The notes beneath the pieces were generated by a model that ran no database searches, was not told the DNA's origin, and saw only the letters and a list, made by a program, of their open reading frames with translations. A stretch of DNA of 64,000 bases from CAVSUZ01 sp963834715 (GTDB taxonomy: Bacteria; Pseudomonadota; Alphaproteobacteria; Acetobacterales; Acetobacteraceae): contig CAWIDE010000009.1 of the NCBI GenBank assembly GCA_963834715.1, forward strand, positions 300,227 to 364,226, given 5' to 3'. The position numbers and the translations under genes are program-made. Below are positions 62,262-64,000 of the stretch, one piece after another (the stretch's first letter is position 1; each line of letters starts with the position of its first letter).

Positions 62262-62678
62262 ATGAAAGGCTTTCTTCTTGACACCAACGTCATCTCCGAG
62301 ACCCGCAAAACCCGCCCCGACGGCGGTGTAATCGCGTTTCTTATAGCCGCGGACGCCGGAGAACTATTCCTAAGCGTTCTGACAGTAGGAGAACTGCGCA
62401 AAGGCGTTGCGGCCAAAATCCGGACTGAACCACTTGCCGCCAAACAGCTCGCCGTATGGGTGGATGGCATCGAGACGAGCTTCGCCGATCGTCTACTGCC
62501 AATCGATGTAGCGACGGCAAGTCGTTGGGGTGAGTTGTCCGCAGGCCACACTCTTCCTGTGATCGACACCCTGATTGCCGCCTCCGCGATCAGCCACGGC
62601 CTGACCCTGGTCACGCGTAGCACCGGCGATTTTGCGGCGACCGGGGTTCCGCTCGTCGATCCCTGGCAGCCACGATGA
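62262..62678 (+). CDS. vapC: VapC-type PIN-domain ribonuclease toxin
   Basis: A 138-residue PIN-domain protein with the expected acidic residues: FLLDTNVISETRK (first Asp), SVLTVGELRKGV (Glu), and LPVIDTLIAASAISHGLTLV (Asp), ending VTRSTGDFAATGVPLVDPW. VapC toxins cut tRNA or rRNA and are held inactive by the antitoxin made just before them. The frame is complete. Its antitoxin carries an amber stop, so survival of the cell implies readthrough, a downstream start, weak toxin or another antitoxin. Confidence 0.9.
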   Translation: MKGFLLDTNVISETRKTRPDGGVIAFLIAADAGELFLSVLTVGELRKGVAAKIRTEPLAAKQLAVWVDGIETSFADRLLPIDVATASRWGELSAGHTLPVIDTLIAASAISHGLTLVTRSTGDFAATGVPLVDPWQPR

Positions 62679-62735
62679 CCTACGCAAGCGTGGGGGGTCC
62701 CTTCGGAGCACCAGACTCAGCGGACGAGAGCGTGC

Positions 62736-62866
62736 GGCACGCCCCTATTCAGCCAAGGATCCCCGAGCCCCGCCTGGGTCCATGTTACGGCGGCAAGTAG
62801 TTTCCTTGCCGTCTGGATCCGGTACGCCGAGCCGGACATGACTGCCCCGACCAGGACCGCTACTTC
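62736..62866 (+). pseudogene. DUF2236 remnant, middle part only
   Basis: Clear nucleotide-level similarity to the part of the intact gene encoding GRPYSANDPAALAWVHVTEA through DQDRYF (residues ~138-182), with small indels. This segment lies within the ~140 codons missing from the remnant at 55.2 kb, so the two remnants do not overlap. It directly follows the VapC gene. Confidence 0.8.
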
Positions 62867-63075
62867 AGGCCAGCTCAGCTATGCTTTGGGAATACTCTGC
62901 TTTATATTGGTCACACTTACCATATTGGGCCTTATACGACCGACAACACGTGGTCGCTTGCGCAGAGACAGACTGTGACCGAAAAATCCTTGTCGGGGAA
63001 ATCTGGATGCAGATACCCTGAGCTCGGGGCCTCGGCTGAATGCAGGCCCGGCCCACCAAGTATGCGGAGGAAAGT

Positions 63076-63735
63076 ATGCCAAGCTGCAGGAATTGTGGGG
63101 AAGACGTCGAAGACGATTGGCATTATTGCATGAGTTGTGGATGCAGTTTGTGGCTTTGGAGGAATTTCAGATTAGAATGGAGTCCATCAGTAGCCGAGTC
63201 CAATAATATCCATTGGCTGGCGCAAGCACAAAGGCGGTTGGTTTTGCCTATCGAGTCAACCGAAGAAGTTCCCTTTCTCGCATTCGAGTATGCGTGGAAA
63301 GTAATCAATGGGCTTTACAATTCTGTTCCCGTGCCGAAAATCTTGGTTTCGGAAAGCGGCAAGACACGGGAAGCGACCGCAAAGGAAAGCGTGTTATATT
63401 TGCTTAGACATTTCGATGTGACACGTGAAGTCCTGGAGGTGAACCGGGAGCTAATCCAAACGCTTTGCGATTGCGTGCTGGAGACTCCCGATCCGGCTTA
63501 CTTCGGCGACAGGCGAGGATCTGTCACCTTCGCCGATGTCTCGCCCGGAGAGCTCACAGAATTGCGAGAGAATGCAACCGAAAAATGCAAGAAACTCGCC
63601 ACGGCCGTTGCCGCCGACAACTACAACGAAGCCGCGGAGGCATTGGTCGAGAACTCTGGTCAGCGTTCGAAACGCGCGTGTACACGCGGCCTTGCCAAAG
63701 CCGGACAAATTGCCGGTTGGCGGCGCGCCGCATAG
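63076..63735 (+). CDS. Zinc-ribbon hypothetical protein
   Basis: A 219-residue protein from ATG 63076, with GGAGG at 63066-63070. Its first 25 residues hold a two-knuckle zinc ribbon (SCRNCGEDVEDDWHYCMSCG), followed by a mainly helical region (FLAFEYAWKVINGLYNSVPV, RHFDVTREVLEVNRELIQTL) and a basic C terminus (RSKRACTRGLAKAGQ). No known family was recognised. The composition is less GC-biased than the neighbours, which suggests an acquired gene. Confidence 0.65.
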   Translation: MPSCRNCGEDVEDDWHYCMSCGCSLWLWRNFRLEWSPSVAESNNIHWLAQAQRRLVLPIESTEEVPFLAFEYAWKVINGLYNSVPVPKILVSESGKTREATAKESVLYLLRHFDVTREVLEVNRELIQTLCDCVLETPDPAYFGDRRGSVTFADVSPGELTELRENATEKCKKLATAVAADNYNEAAEALVENSGQRSKRACTRGLAKAGQIAGWRRAA

Positions 63736-63802
63736 CGTCCGGATAGCCAGAGCGCGGGTGGAATCCGGAGAACCCATTGGATCACCAACGCCACACCACG
63801 AG

Positions 63803-64000
63803 GTGGAACTCTACGCAGTAGCATGGATTCAGCTTTCCATGGGAAAGATTTTGATCAGCAAGAAAATATCCTTGCCTTTGCAGGATATCGAAGAGCTAGT
63901 CTCATCAAGGGTGAGCCAAATCGGCAAGGAGATCTATGAATGCGTAAAATCATGGTACGGTAAGAAGCCGTCGGTGCCTCTGGAGGATATCGAACGGCTA
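63803..64000 (+). CDS. Hypothetical protein, 3' end outside window
   Basis: From GTG 63803 an open frame runs to the window edge (66 codons visible): ELYAVAWIQLSMGKILISKK, then a motif SLPLQDIEEL that recurs 34 codons later as SVPLEDIERL. The internal repeat and lower GC content argue for a real gene. An ATG at 63839 is an alternative start. Function is unknown. Confidence 0.45.
   Translation, partial: MELYAVAWIQLSMGKILISKKISLPLQDIEELVSSRVSQIGKEIYECVKSWYGKKPSVPLEDIERL

Noticed and set aside
1..64000. tRNA, rRNA or replication-origin genes
   Set aside because: No cloverleaf with a conserved TTCGA loop, rRNA segment or DnaA-box cluster was recognised by eye; a covariance search was not possible.

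Overview
High-GC DNA that reads best as an alphaproteobacterium of the Acetobacteraceae or a neighbouring Rhodospirillales family. The inference rests on a SAM-II riboswitch ahead of metZ, a PQQ alcohol dehydrogenase and isoquinoline-oxidoreductase-type operon, a CgeB/nucleotidyltransferase/CmoB-like methyltransferase glycan cluster, and abundant GC-rich palindromic repeats. No rRNA or tRNA gene was recognised, so the species is not assigned.

Layout. 1-2.0 kb: the 3' end of a type ISP restriction-modification gene, a broken YgjP-like protease gene, then two families of ~33-bp tandem repeats. 2.0-4.4 kb: a minus-strand operon of an enoyl-CoA-hydratase-like gene, cbpA, cbpM and a YCII protein. 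4.4-5.8 kb: a toxin-antitoxin pair with both genes frameshifted, a second 33-bp array, and a coiled-coil gene with two amber stops. 5.9-10.9 kb: thioesterase, a GT61 glycosyltransferase, a convergent broken glycosyltransferase sharing its C-terminal domain, and a methyltransferase. 11.4-17.6 kb: housekeeping genes (membrane protein, selenium-binding protein, methyltransferase, riboswitch-metZ, apaG-folE-DUF1028). 17.6-18.3 kb: the third 33-bp array and an MNT gene with a truncated HEPN partner. 19-27 kb: a large winged-helix/cyclase/ATPase/TPR gene (frameshifted), a GNAT-nitrilase-SnoaL operon, a truncated lactonase, an ABM monooxygenase and an enolase-superfamily enzyme. 27-42 kb: a surface-glycan region (GT-C-like membrane protein, a seven-gene plus-strand operon, inositol-phosphate synthase, histidine phosphatase, aminotransferase) with a decayed GGDEF/EAL gene. 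42-45 kb: a two-gene PD-(D/E)XK unit cut by an IS3-family element. 45-52 kb: a periplasmic oxidation operon (cytochrome c, PQQ dehydrogenase, beta-propeller protein, 2Fe-2S and molybdopterin subunits). 52-60 kb: an ISNCY-like element, a hydrolase/membrane fusion, and a membrane-PAS-GGDEF-EAL gene cut by an IS1634-family element with a 6-bp target duplication. 60-64 kb: a DUF2236 gene with two complementary remnants elsewhere in the window, a Phd/VapC pair with an amber stop in the antitoxin, and two unassigned genes.

Two themes stand out. First, three copies of an apparently defined element made of a conserved leader, four or five 33-bp direct repeats each centred on a GGTACC palindrome, and a conserved tail; each sits beside an R-M, toxin-antitoxin or decayed gene. 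Second, an unusually large number of genes are broken by single-base indels, nonsense codons, deletions or IS insertions. Some indels may be assembly error, but the IS insertions, internal deletions and remnant duplications look like genuine decay.
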